A stretch of DNA of 8,831 nt, from contig JAPORL010000141.1 of NCBI GenBank assembly GCA_026712605.1, positions 1 through 8,831 on the forward strand, in the 5' to 3' direction. The notes under the pieces are model-generated. The model did no database searches. It was given only the letters and a program-made list of their open reading frames with translations, and was not told where the DNA came from. A program made the position numbers and the translations under genes. The stretch comes from Pseudobdellovibrionaceae bacterium. Its GTDB lineage: Bacteria > Bdellovibrionota > Bdellovibrionia > Bdellovibrionales > UBA1609. Positions within the stretch are counted from its first letter, which is position 1. The number at the start of each line of letters is the position of its first letter. Shown here piece after piece: positions 1-6,733 of the stretch.

Positions 1-56
1 AAAAAAAGCAAGTTGATTTTAAATATTTTAATTTATAATAAAGGATTTAAACAGCT

Positions 57-1061
57 ATGATTAAAAAATTCTTATCTGGTTCAGAAAGTAAAACAGAAAA
101 TTCAAAAAAAAAACATACTTTAGATAAAAAAAAGAAATCTAAAGTAGAGGATTCTAAGGAAACCTCAGGCACTCACACTTATAGAGATGATTTTACCAGA
201 CTAATTGATGATGAAGATACTTTAGTTCTAGAGAATAAAAAAAGACATGATTATCCTGCTTCTTTAATTATGTTGAGCGGCCCTAAAGATTTAATTGGCA
301 TGTCATGGACTTTAGAAAAACCAGTTACAGGTTTAGGAAGATCGAATCGTTTAAATAATATTAGTATTCCTTATAAAAGTTTGAGTAAAAGCCATTTTCA
401 AATTATCAGGGAAGAAGATAAATTTTATATCGTAGATTTAAAATCAACAAATAAGACTTATTTGAATGATAAACGAATAGAAGCCTATAAAAAAATTCCT
501 TTAGAAAATAATTCCTACATAAAAGCGAGTTCTTTGGTTTTTAAATTTTTAGATAAAGGAAATATAGAAGCCTTTTCGTCTCATCATATTTTAAGTAGGT
601 CTCAAGCTGATTCTTTAACAGGTATAGGAAATAGAGAGCTTTTAAAAATTAAAGCCTCTGAATATTTTTTCATGAAGCAAGCTCTATCTTTTATTGTTTT
701 TGATATAGATGATTTTAAGTCTATTAATGATAATTTTGGACATCTTGCAGGGGATTATGTTTTACAGTCTCTTTCAAAATGTGTTTTAAAACTGATAAGA
801 GCAGGAGATATTTTTGTTCGTTATGGAGGTGATGAATTTTGTCTTTTAACACTTAGTCCTTTTTCATCAGCTTTTACATTTATCAATCGTATAAGAGAAG
901 AGATTATGGCTTATGATTTTTCCTTTAAATCACAAAAAATTCATGTTGATATATCTATGGGAGTTGCAGAACAATTAGAAACAGATGAATCATGGAAAGA
1001 TATCTATGATAGGGCAGACAAAATGTCCTATGATCGGAAAAAGAAGAAAAAAAGCAATTAG
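57..1061 (+). CDS. FHA-GGDEF diguanylate cyclase (DgcB-like)
   Basis: Cytoplasmic enzyme predicted to make cyclic di-GMP from two GTP. The 334 residues hold, in order: a Lys/Ser-rich disordered tail (about 1-65) with an acidic DDEDT element at Thr55; an FHA phosphothreonine-binding domain (about 70-168) with GR at 94-95, S110/H113 and STNKT at 130-134; and a complete GGDEF domain (about 183-325) starting DSLTG (185). That domain has FDIDDFKSIND at 215-225 and an intact GGDEF at 257-261. RAGD at 248-251 sits exactly five residues before it, so the product-inhibition I-site is present. There are no membrane segments. AAGGA at 41-45 is the likely ribosome site. A TTGATT/TATAAT pair (13-18, 34-39) has only a 15-nt spacer and would exclude that site, so it is doubtful as a promoter. 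The FHA-GGDEF layout matches Bdellovibrio DgcB; orthology is inferred. The gene converges on oppC 45 bp away. Confidence 0.93.
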   Translation: MIKKFLSGSESKTENSKKKHTLDKKKKSKVEDSKETSGTHTYRDDFTRLIDDEDTLVLENKKRHDYPASLIMLSGPKDLIGMSWTLEKPVTGLGRSNRLNNISIPYKSLSKSHFQIIREEDKFYIVDLKSTNKTYLNDKRIEAYKKIPLENNSYIKASSLVFKFLDKGNIEAFSSHHILSRSQADSLTGIGNRELLKIKASEYFFMKQALSFIVFDIDDFKSINDNFGHLAGDYVLQSLSKCVLKLIRAGDIFVRYGGDEFCLLTLSPFSSAFTFINRIREEIMAYDFSFKSQKIHVDISMGVAEQLETDESWKDIYDRADKMSYDRKKKKKSN

Positions 1062-1106
1062 TAGCGGTTTAAAAATTAGCAATTGATAGATAAATATTTT
1101 TTGATT

Positions 1107-1979
1107 TCATATTTGATTTTTTAAATTAGGATCAAAAATATCTCTTAAGCCATCTCCAAATAAATTAAAGCTTAACATAGTGACAAACAACATAAAGCCG
1201 GGAACTATAATAAGTCTAGGGTAAGTGCTAATAGAACGCCAACCCTCATCTATTAAAACTCCCCAGCTACTAAAAGGCGCTTGAAGCCCTAAACCTAAAA
1301 AACTAAGCATGCTCTCAAATAAAATATTAGAGGGTATCTGAAAAGTTAGTAGAATAATAATAGGACTAATAATATTAGGTAAAATATGGATAAAAATTAT
1401 TCTAAAATTTCCTGCACCTAAAGAGCGACTGGCTTCTACAAATAGATTCTCTTTGCTTTGTAAAACTTGCCCTCTCACAACACGAGCTAAGCTAGCCCAG
1501 CTCACCAAACTGAGAGCCACTAAGGTTCCTGCTAAGGCTTTTAGTTCAGGGTTTGAAATAATCGTAAAAGAATCAAATAGAACTTTAACTAAAATTAAAA
1601 GAACAAGAGTCGGAATAGAAAACATAATATCAATAAAGCGCATTAAAATACGATCTGTTAAACCTCCTAGCCAACCAGAAATCAAGCCGTAAATAATTCC
1701 TAAAAAAGCTGAAATAAGAGCTGTAAAAATTCCAACAGCCATAGACATTCTAGCTCCATAAATAACTCTAGAAAGCAAATCTCTTCCCAAATGATCTGTT
1801 CCTAAAAAGTGAGTCCAAGAATAAGAATTTAAGGCTTTTTCTGGAAACTGCTCATCAAAAGGATAGGGAGAAATAAAAGGAGCAAATAGGGCTAAAAAGC
1901 AAGTCAGCACAATTCCTAAGCCACAATAAAAGCATGTTTTTTTTTCATAAATTTTTTTATAGATGGATTTTATTTTCAT
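1107..1979 (-). CDS. oppC: Oligopeptide ABC transporter permease OppC
   Basis: Inner-membrane permease subunit that pairs with OppB to form the peptide channel. The 290-residue length is typical of OppC. It shows a cytoplasmic basic N-terminus, a first membrane helix (about 16-38), the family motif FLGTDHLGRD (58-67) in the first external loop, helices from about 77 onward, the EAA loop beginning EASRSLGAG (182-190) with LPN at 200-202 that contacts the ATPase, and the C-terminal stretch SFLGLGLQAPFSSWG (226-240) ending GDGLRDIFDP, which is very close to enterobacterial OppC. The ATG at 1979 has AAGG eight bases upstream (1988-1991). It follows oppB by 18 bp, so the two are surely co-transcribed. 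A run of nine A residues in codons 13-15 (1937-1945 on the plus strand) is a possible slippage site. No oppD or oppF follows it; the next gene is convergent. Confidence 0.93.
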   Translation of the reverse strand: MKIKSIYKKIYEKKTCFYCGLGIVLTCFLALFAPFISPYPFDEQFPEKALNSYSWTHFLGTDHLGRDLLSRVIYGARMSMAVGIFTALISAFLGIIYGLISGWLGGLTDRILMRFIDIMFSIPTLVLLILVKVLFDSFTIISNPELKALAGTLVALSLVSWASLARVVRGQVLQSKENLFVEASRSLGAGNFRIIFIHILPNIISPIIILLTFQIPSNILFESMLSFLGLGLQAPFSSWGVLIDEGWRSISTYPRLIIVPGFMLFVTMLSFNLFGDGLRDIFDPNLKNQI

Positions 1980-1997
1980 AATTATAACCTTATTTTT

Positions 1998-3101
1998 TTA
2001 GGAAACCTTTATTCTAGGATCAAAATAAGCATACAAAAGATCAACAATCATATTTGATAAAATAAGCAGTGAGCTATAAACCAGTAAAGCGCCTAAGATA
2101 AGAGGATAATCTCTATTGCTAACACTATTTATAAAATGTTGTCCTAGTCCCGGAATAGCAAATATTTTTTCTACAATAAAAGAGCCTGTTAAAATACCAG
2201 CAATTAAAGGACCTGAAAAAGTGAGAACTGGTAGGAAAGCGTTTTTTAAAATATGTTTATAAAAAATTGTCTTTTCATTTAGGCCTTTTGCTCTAGCCGT
2301 TCTTACAAAATCATAAGATAGCACATCTAAAATACTAGATCGTGTAAGGCGAGCTATTACACCAGCAGGTCTTAAGGCTAAAACGACAGCAGGCAAGATA
2401 TAAAAAAGGGTTCCTTCCCATAAAGCTGGTTTGAGCCAAGCTAGATAAAAAGAGAAAAATAATATAAAAATAGGGGCGACTACAAAAGAAGGAAGGGAGA
2501 TTCCAGAAATGCTAAAAATCATAGCCGCTCTATCTTGCCAGCTATCTTGTTTTTGAGCAGAAAAAACACCTAAAGGAATTCCTACAAGAAAAGCTAAAAT
2601 AAGAGCGTAAATTCCAAGTTGAATAGAAACAGGTAAAGAATCTTTTAAAATATCAGCGATATTTCTATCTGTATACTTGTAAGATTCACCTAAATAGCCT
2701 CTAAAAAGTCCTTTAATGTAGTGAGTGTATTGCCAATAAAGGGGTTTATCTAAATGGTATTTAGCTGAGATATTAGCTTGTATCTCTGGGGGAAGAGTTT
2801 TTTCCTGATCAAAAGGCCCTCCCGGAAGCATTCTCAATAAGACAAAAGTTATGCTGGCAACAATAAACAGTGTTAAAAGGGCTTCAAGTATTCTGCCTAT
2901 AACATATAAAAAGACTCGTTTTTTTATTATGTAAATAAAAAAACAACTAAAAAGACTGATAAAAAAAACCAGCCATAAAAAGAAGGGGATTTTATAATAA
3001 AGAAAACTCAAAACTATTAAAAGAACAAAGCTAACTAAACAGAGCCAATTGAAAATTTTTTCTATAAAAGAGCTAGTTAAAAAATTAATTTTTTTAAACA
3101 T
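1998..3101 (-). CDS. oppB: Oligopeptide ABC transporter permease OppB, N-terminally extended
   Basis: Inner-membrane permease partner of OppC. From about residue 66 (YVIGRILEALLTLF) it follows OppB closely: MLPGGPF (91-97), TLPPEIQANISAKYHLDKP (102-120), the EAA loop with RTARAKGL (267-274), IPGLGQHF (316-323), NRDYPLI (329-335), and a YAYFDPRI end. At 367 residues it is about 60 longer than the usual ~306. The extra N-terminus holds two hydrophobic segments (about 17-35 and 39-59) absent from classical OppB. No ATG, GTG or TTG lies between residue 32 and the conserved start, so a shorter form would need TTG at codon 31, which has no ribosome site. The extension therefore looks real. The ATG at 3101 has no close Shine-Dalgarno; a promoter-like pair sits only a few bases upstream. 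It is followed by oppC after 18 bp and separated from oppA by a repeat-filled gap. Confidence 0.92.
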   Translation of the reverse strand: MFKKINFLTSSFIEKIFNWLCLVSFVLLIVLSFLYYKIPFFLWLVFFISLFSCFFIYIIKKRVFLYVIGRILEALLTLFIVASITFVLLRMLPGGPFDQEKTLPPEIQANISAKYHLDKPLYWQYTHYIKGLFRGYLGESYKYTDRNIADILKDSLPVSIQLGIYALILAFLVGIPLGVFSAQKQDSWQDRAAMIFSISGISLPSFVVAPIFILFFSFYLAWLKPALWEGTLFYILPAVVLALRPAGVIARLTRSSILDVLSYDFVRTARAKGLNEKTIFYKHILKNAFLPVLTFSGPLIAGILTGSFIVEKIFAIPGLGQHFINSVSNRDYPLILGALLVYSSLLILSNMIVDLLYAYFDPRIKVS

Positions 3102-3114
3102 TTTTCAATTTTTG

Positions 3115-3143
3115 ATCCTATTTATTTATTCTCTATTTGTAAA
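3115..3143 (-). promoter_or_regulatory. Possible sigma70 promoter for oppB-oppC
   Basis: On the minus strand TTTACA (3143-3138) and TAGGAT (3120-3115) are separated by 17 bases, matching the -35/-10 consensus at 5/6 and 4/6. Transcription would begin near 3108, giving oppB a leader of only about seven bases. It would let oppBC be expressed independently of oppA across the repeat-rich gap. In such AT-rich DNA a match of this kind can arise by chance. Confidence 0.35.
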
Positions 3144-3170
3144 CCTAAGTTTTTTTGATTTTTCTTATGT

Positions 3171-3256
3171 AAAAGCTTGTAAGATACAAAGCTAAAAACT
3201 CAGACATGCGTTTTGCCACAGAGCGACTTACAGTTGATATGTAGTCAATTCTGAGT
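3171..3256. repeat. Palindromic repeat family, copy 1 (partial)
   Basis: Its left arm, 3171-3224, matches copy 2 (3277-3330) at 52 of 54 positions with an offset of 106 bases. The arm opens with AAAAGCTTGTAAGATAC. After the shared arm the sequence diverges and ends at a TCTGAGT (3250-3256) that pairs perfectly with ACTCAGA (3198-3204), closing a 59-nt stem-loop. The usual right arm is missing, so this is a truncated or rearranged copy. No ORF or transposase is associated. Confidence 0.8.
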
Positions 3257-3276
3257 CCTATTTTGAAGTTTGTGTG

Positions 3277-3393
3277 AAAAGCTTATAAGATACAAAGCTA
3301 AAAACTCAGACATGCGTTTTGCCACAAAGCATCTTGCAGATGCATTGTGTTCAAATCCGAACTCGTTTTTATCTTTGTATCTTACAAGCTTTT
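3277..3393. repeat. Palindromic repeat family, copy 2 (complete, 117 bp)
   Basis: This is the most complete unit. The arms 3277-3305 and 3365-3393 are inverted repeats matching at 27 of 29 positions. Inside, CACAAAGCATCT (3323-3334) and AGATGCATTGTG (3338-3349) form a 12-bp stem with one mismatch and a TGC triloop. The unit shares its left arm with copy 1 and its right arm with copy 3. It lies between oppA and oppB and could fold in either strand's transcript as a long two-tier hairpin. MITE-like size and symmetry are visible, but no target-site duplication is evident. Confidence 0.85.
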
Positions 3394-3420
3394 TTATCAA
3401 TAAACTAAATAGGAATAAAT

Positions 3421-3523
3421 AAGCTTTAAAAATTTAGATAGTACCTTTTGTCACAAAGCGACCTATCGTCGCTATTCAGTTCAAATCCGAACTCGTTTTT
3501 ATCTTTGTATCTTATAAGCTTTT
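3421..3523. repeat. Palindromic repeat family, copy 3 (right half conserved)
   Basis: Its right arm, 3479-3523, matches 3349-3393 of copy 2 at 44 of 45 positions with an offset of 130 bases. The duplication continues more loosely on both sides: AAATAGGAATAAATAAGC near 3408 resembles AAATAGGTATAAGTAAAGC near 3538. The left half retains only TTTTGTCACAAAGC in alignment with copy 2. The inner hairpin is present with a different sequence: AGCGA and TCGCT (3458-3462, 3470-3474) close a 7-nt loop. The region ends next to the oppA stop codon. Confidence 0.78.
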
Positions 3524-3569
3524 AGTTAAAAAATTTAAATAGGTATAAGTAAAGCTAAGCTTTTAAATT

Positions 3570-5162
3570 TTAATCTTCTTTAATTTCAATGTTTTTAAAT
3601 AAAATATAAGACATGACATTTAAAGGGTAGTTTTTTATTCTAGGAGAAATTAAAAGATGAGAAACTGTTGTAAAAATAGGGAAAACGGCTGTGTCTTCTT
3701 CTAATAAAATTTTTTGAGCCTGATCATATAATTCTTTTCTTTTAGATTCGTCTGCTGTTGTCATAGCTTGTAAAACAAAAGTGTCAAATTTTTTATTTTT
3801 CCAATTGGTATGATTGTTATCAGAAAAAGAAGTCATTAAACTCATAAAATTATCTGGATCAGGATAATCAGCCAGCCAGCCTAAACGAAATATCTCTACA
3901 TCTTTTGTTTTTAGTCTATGTAAATAAGTTTTCCATTCTTGACTGTTTAACTCTACATTTAAGCCTATGTTTTTTTTTAACTGCGATTGTATATTCTCTG
4001 CAATCATTTTATGATCGGCCGTGCTATTATAAAAAATTTGTATTTTTGGAAGCTCTGAACTTTTTTTAAAGTCCATTTGTTCAATAAGTTTTTTCGCTTT
4101 CATAGGATTAAAATCTAAACCTATATTGGGGTTATAAGCTAAAAGCCCTTCTGGTATAAAGCTTTTTAAAACTTTATCTCCTCTATTTAAAAGTTTCACA
4201 ATCTCTTCTCGGTTAATAGCATGAACAATAGCTTGTCTCATTTTTGGATTCTTTAAAACTTCTTTAGAGACATTAAAACCATAATAATACAAACTTAAGG
4301 AGCTGTTTTTATAATGATCTTTTCGTTTTTTTAAAAAAGGCAAATCTCTTGAAAGTAAAGGGCTAGCTATATCTAAAAGCCCTCCTGAATAGAGATTCAT
4401 AATGGTTGTTTCATCAGGAATAATATATAAAACAACTTTTTTTATTGAGGGCTTTTGAGCATGGTAGTTTTCATTTCTGATTAAAATAAGAGCTTTATCA
4501 TGATCCCAACGCTTCAACTTATAAGGACCTAAGCTTACAATATTTTCAGGAGATGTCCAAAGAGACTTTTTTTGTTTGATAATATCTTTACGAATAGGAA
4601 AAGTAGAGGGGTGTGTTAATAAGTAGGGGAAATAAAAAACTCCTTTTTTTAATTCCACAATGAGCTCTCCTTTACTCCCTACTTTAACTCCTACTTTTTT
4701 AAAATCTTTAATTAAACCTTGATTATATTCCTGAGCTTTTTTTATTGGAAATAAAAAATAAGCGTATTCTGATCCCGTTTTAGGATTTAGTAGTCTTTCC
4801 CAAGCGGAAACAAAATCTTTAGCTTGCAGTTTTTTTCCATCTGTCCATAAAACATTTTTTTTGAGATAAAAAGTCCATAATTTTTTATCAGTGGAGCTTG
4901 TCCAATATGTCGCTAAAGCCGGTTTTAATTGAACATGCTTTTTAGAAAAATCATACTCTGTCAGCCCTTCCATGAGGTTTTGAATGACTAAAGAGGAGGT
5001 TGTATCAGTGCTTTTACTCCAATCTAAAGTGGGAGGTTCTGAAATAATAGGGTAGCGAAGAGTTTCTTTCAAATTGTGTTTAGTGTATAAGCTTTGGTTT
5101 TTTTCAAAACAAGAGTATAAAAATAAACTCATCAATATTAAAAAGATTTTATTTGTTTTCAT
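3570..5162 (-). CDS. oppA: Oligopeptide-binding lipoprotein OppA (SBP_bac_5 family)
   Basis: Substrate-binding lipoprotein that captures peptides outside the inner membrane and delivers them to OppBC. The 530 residues begin with a basic, hydrophobic signal peptide and lipobox LYSC, placing the acylated cysteine at residue 18. Family marks follow: SEPPTLDW (41-48), NLMEGLTEYD (62-71), the SBP_bac_5 signature LKKNVLWTDGKKLQAKDF (100-117), SLGPYKLKRW near 209-218, NPKMRQAIVHAINREEIV near 304-321, and LGWLADYPDPDNFMS near 426-440. Length is close to E. coli OppA. The ATG at 5162 has no clear Shine-Dalgarno. TATAAT (5203-5198 on the minus strand) lies just beyond the upstream HNH gene's stop, but with no good -35 box, so both a private promoter and read-through from the nuclease genes are possible. 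The repeat cluster follows its stop codon. Confidence 0.93.
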   Translation of the reverse strand: MKTNKIFLILMSLFLYSCFEKNQSLYTKHNLKETLRYPIISEPPTLDWSKSTDTTSSLVIQNLMEGLTEYDFSKKHVQLKPALATYWTSSTDKKLWTFYLKKNVLWTDGKKLQAKDFVSAWERLLNPKTGSEYAYFLFPIKKAQEYNQGLIKDFKKVGVKVGSKGELIVELKKGVFYFPYLLTHPSTFPIRKDIIKQKKSLWTSPENIVSLGPYKLKRWDHDKALILIRNENYHAQKPSIKKVVLYIIPDETTIMNLYSGGLLDIASPLLSRDLPFLKKRKDHYKNSSLSLYYYGFNVSKEVLKNPKMRQAIVHAINREEIVKLLNRGDKVLKSFIPEGLLAYNPNIGLDFNPMKAKKLIEQMDFKKSSELPKIQIFYNSTADHKMIAENIQSQLKKNIGLNVELNSQEWKTYLHRLKTKDVEIFRLGWLADYPDPDNFMSLMTSFSDNNHTNWKNKKFDTFVLQAMTTADESKRKELYDQAQKILLEEDTAVFPIFTTVSHLLISPRIKNYPLNVMSYILFKNIEIKED

Positions 5163-5204
5163 AAAGCTTATTATTGTTTAAGTTAGACTTACTTTCAATT
5201 ATAT

Positions 5205-6029
5205 TTAATCAGCATAAATCGCAGTTTGAGCAAGGTTTTTAAAAATTCTTTTTCTATCTCTTAGCATACATTTAGCTTTCCAGTGAGTTAGCTTATATTT
5301 TAAGAACTCTTCTAAAAATTTTATTTCAATATGAATAAGATCTATTTCTAAGCTTCCTAATATATTATTTATTTGTAGGTTATGAATCTCCCAATTTCTT
5401 TTGATAAAAGGATTGTTAAAATTTTCCAATCTTTTAAGTGGTTTCTTGAAATTTGCTTTTTTATTTAAAAAAAATTTAATTTCATTCCATAAATTTTTAT
5501 CACTTTCATTTAGAAATTGACAAATCTCTTTAATATCATTGAATCTTCTACATATATTATCTATAATTTGAAAATGGTTTCTTTGAGCATCTATATTTCT
5601 TGCTAATAAGCATTTAGATTGCCAGTCTCTATTGTTTTTTGCTACTTCTATAAAATAGTTATCCATCTCTTTCATGAATTTTATTAATTCTCTATCATTT
5701 ACCTTGAAGTTTGAATGCTGAAATATTTTCTCATGGTCGGTTTTTATACTTTTTAATTTTTCTGTAGAAAATTTTTTTGATTTATCAATCTTATAATGAT
5801 GAGTCGGACAAAGTAATATAAGATTTTCATAACTTCTCCTATATTCATCATTACTGTCAGGATTAAATCTTGCTCCTGTTTCATTAGCTGATTCTATGTG
5901 ACAAAGTTGTCCTATACAGTTATTTTCCTCATCTATTAACTGTTCTTTACATTCAGGGAAAGCACACTGATTTCCTGATTTGCCGAATAAAGCTTTTAGG
6001 GTTGTTTTTTTAAGGGGTAACCGTGCCAT
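5205..6029 (-). CDS. HNH endonuclease-domain protein
   Basis: Predicted metal-dependent nuclease of 274 residues. The N-terminal HNH domain (about 1-85) is intact: C22 and C27 of CAFPEC with C74 and H77 suggest a structural zinc site, CHI at 43-45 supplies the first catalytic His (H44), and NLILLCPTHH (69-78) supplies the middle Asn and last His, followed by KID. The remaining ~190 residues are Lys/Asn-rich, predicted mostly helical, and not recognised; WQSKC (136-140) and WKAKC (250-254) repeat within it. The gene starts 17 bp after the NYN gene on the same strand, so the two probably form one operon. Its ribosome site is weak. Composition is uneven: 8/60 G+C at 5461-5520 but 24/60 at 5941-6000 in the HNH domain. 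A role in phage or plasmid defence is an inference from the nuclease pairing. Confidence 0.85.
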   Translation of the reverse strand: MARLPLKKTTLKALFGKSGNQCAFPECKEQLIDEENNCIGQLCHIESANETGARFNPDSNDEYRRSYENLILLCPTHHYKIDKSKKFSTEKLKSIKTDHEKIFQHSNFKVNDRELIKFMKEMDNYFIEVAKNNRDWQSKCLLARNIDAQRNHFQIIDNICRRFNDIKEICQFLNESDKNLWNEIKFFLNKKANFKKPLKRLENFNNPFIKRNWEIHNLQINNILGSLEIDLIHIEIKFLEEFLKYKLTHWKAKCMLRDRKRIFKNLAQTAIYAD

Positions 6030-6046
6030 GATTATCTTTTTATTAT

Positions 6047-6733
6047 TTACTTCCAGTATTTTGGTTTTAAGATCCCATTAACTCTATCAGGGAATTGGCT
6101 ATTTTTTAAATGATTTGATGTTATACTTATATTTTTATTTGATATTTTTTGCAAATTCAATTGTGCTGTTTTTACAGTAAGAGAGCCTTTTATATTTTTA
6201 GGAGGAGTAATAACTATTACCCGTTTTTTAAACTTCTTTCTAGCAAACCAAAGTGGTAATTTTAAGTCTGTATCATTAGATAAAAGAGCTACAGAAGATA
6301 TATTCTCTTTACAACAATCATACATGATGTGCGTTGCTATATTTACATCTGTTTCTTTTTCTTCATATTTAGATAGTTGAAATATATTCTTTTCCGTAAT
6401 TTTTTTTATTTCTTTCAATTGTTCATGATTTTTTACTGGTATTATTGCTTTTATATCTCTTTTTTTAAATTTTCCATATATTATATTTAGATTTTGAAGT
6501 GTTTGGATGGCTCTTAAATATATGTCTTGACGGCTGTCTTTTTTAGGATCCGTTAAAGGGCTTTGCACTCTTGCTGTAAAATATTTTATTGCTATTATTT
6601 TGTGCCAAGAAGAATCAAGAAGAGAAGTAATAAGTCTTTTTAAATTTAGCCATTTATATGGAGTGTTTTTTAATGAATAGTATAGATTAAGGCCATCAAT
6701 ATAGACAATAGTTTTGAAAGGTTTAGAACTCAA
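6047..6733 (-). CDS. NYN-domain (PIN-like, LabA/DUF88) RNase, TTG start
   Basis: Predicted RNA-cleaving nuclease of 228 residues from the TTG at 6733. Acidic NYN residues are all present: D13 in VYIDGLN, D129 in KETDVNIATHIMYD, and D154/D156 in LLSNDTD, with the typical RVIVITPP strand after them. This implies an active metal-dependent site. The frame stays open to a GTG at 6790, but that codon has no Shine-Dalgarno. TTG at 6733 has AGGGAG (6746-6741) seven bases upstream and puts the first conserved strand (KTIVYIDG) near the N-terminus, as usual in this family. G+C is low (11/60 at 6361-6420). It is first in an apparent operon with the HNH gene. The target RNA is unknown; options include a toxin-like or defence RNase, or a housekeeping RNA-processing enzyme. 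Confidence 0.82.
   Translation of the reverse strand: MSSKPFKTIVYIDGLNLYYSLKNTPYKWLNLKRLITSLLDSSWHKIIAIKYFTARVQSPLTDPKKDSRQDIYLRAIQTLQNLNIIYGKFKKRDIKAIIPVKNHEQLKEIKKITEKNIFQLSKYEEKETDVNIATHIMYDCCKENISSVALLSNDTDLKLPLWFARKKFKKRVIVITPPKNIKGSLTVKTAQLNLQKISNKNISITSNHLKNSQFPDRVNGILKPKYWK

Noticed and set aside
1062..1106. Bidirectional terminator between the cyclase and oppC
   Set aside because: Only A/T-rich, imperfect pairings are visible; no GC stem followed by a T-run.
1453..1692. Plus-strand open frame of 79 codons
   Set aside because: Lies fully within oppC on the opposite strand, has no ribosome site, and its translation shows no domain; it is a shadow of the oppC reading frame.
2998..3011. 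Shorter OppB starting at TTG codon 31
   Set aside because: No Shine-Dalgarno precedes it, and the product would start inside a hydrophobic segment, still well before the conserved OppB start.
3198..3364. tRNA-like elements in the repeats
   Set aside because: The right arms start with GTTCAAATCC, like a tRNA T-arm, and inner loops CTTACAG and CTTGCAG resemble anticodon loops. However, no copy has a proper D-arm, the acceptor and T stems do not close together, and copy 1 has only 59 bases between acceptor-like strands.
3277..3393. Integron attC site
   Set aside because: Size and palindromy are compatible, but the conserved core boxes (GTTRRRY/RYYYAAC) are not found at the ends and no integrase is present.
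3171..3523. CRISPR array
   Set aside because: Repeats are long, inverted as well as direct, have unequal offsets (106 and 130), and lack uniform spacers or cas genes.
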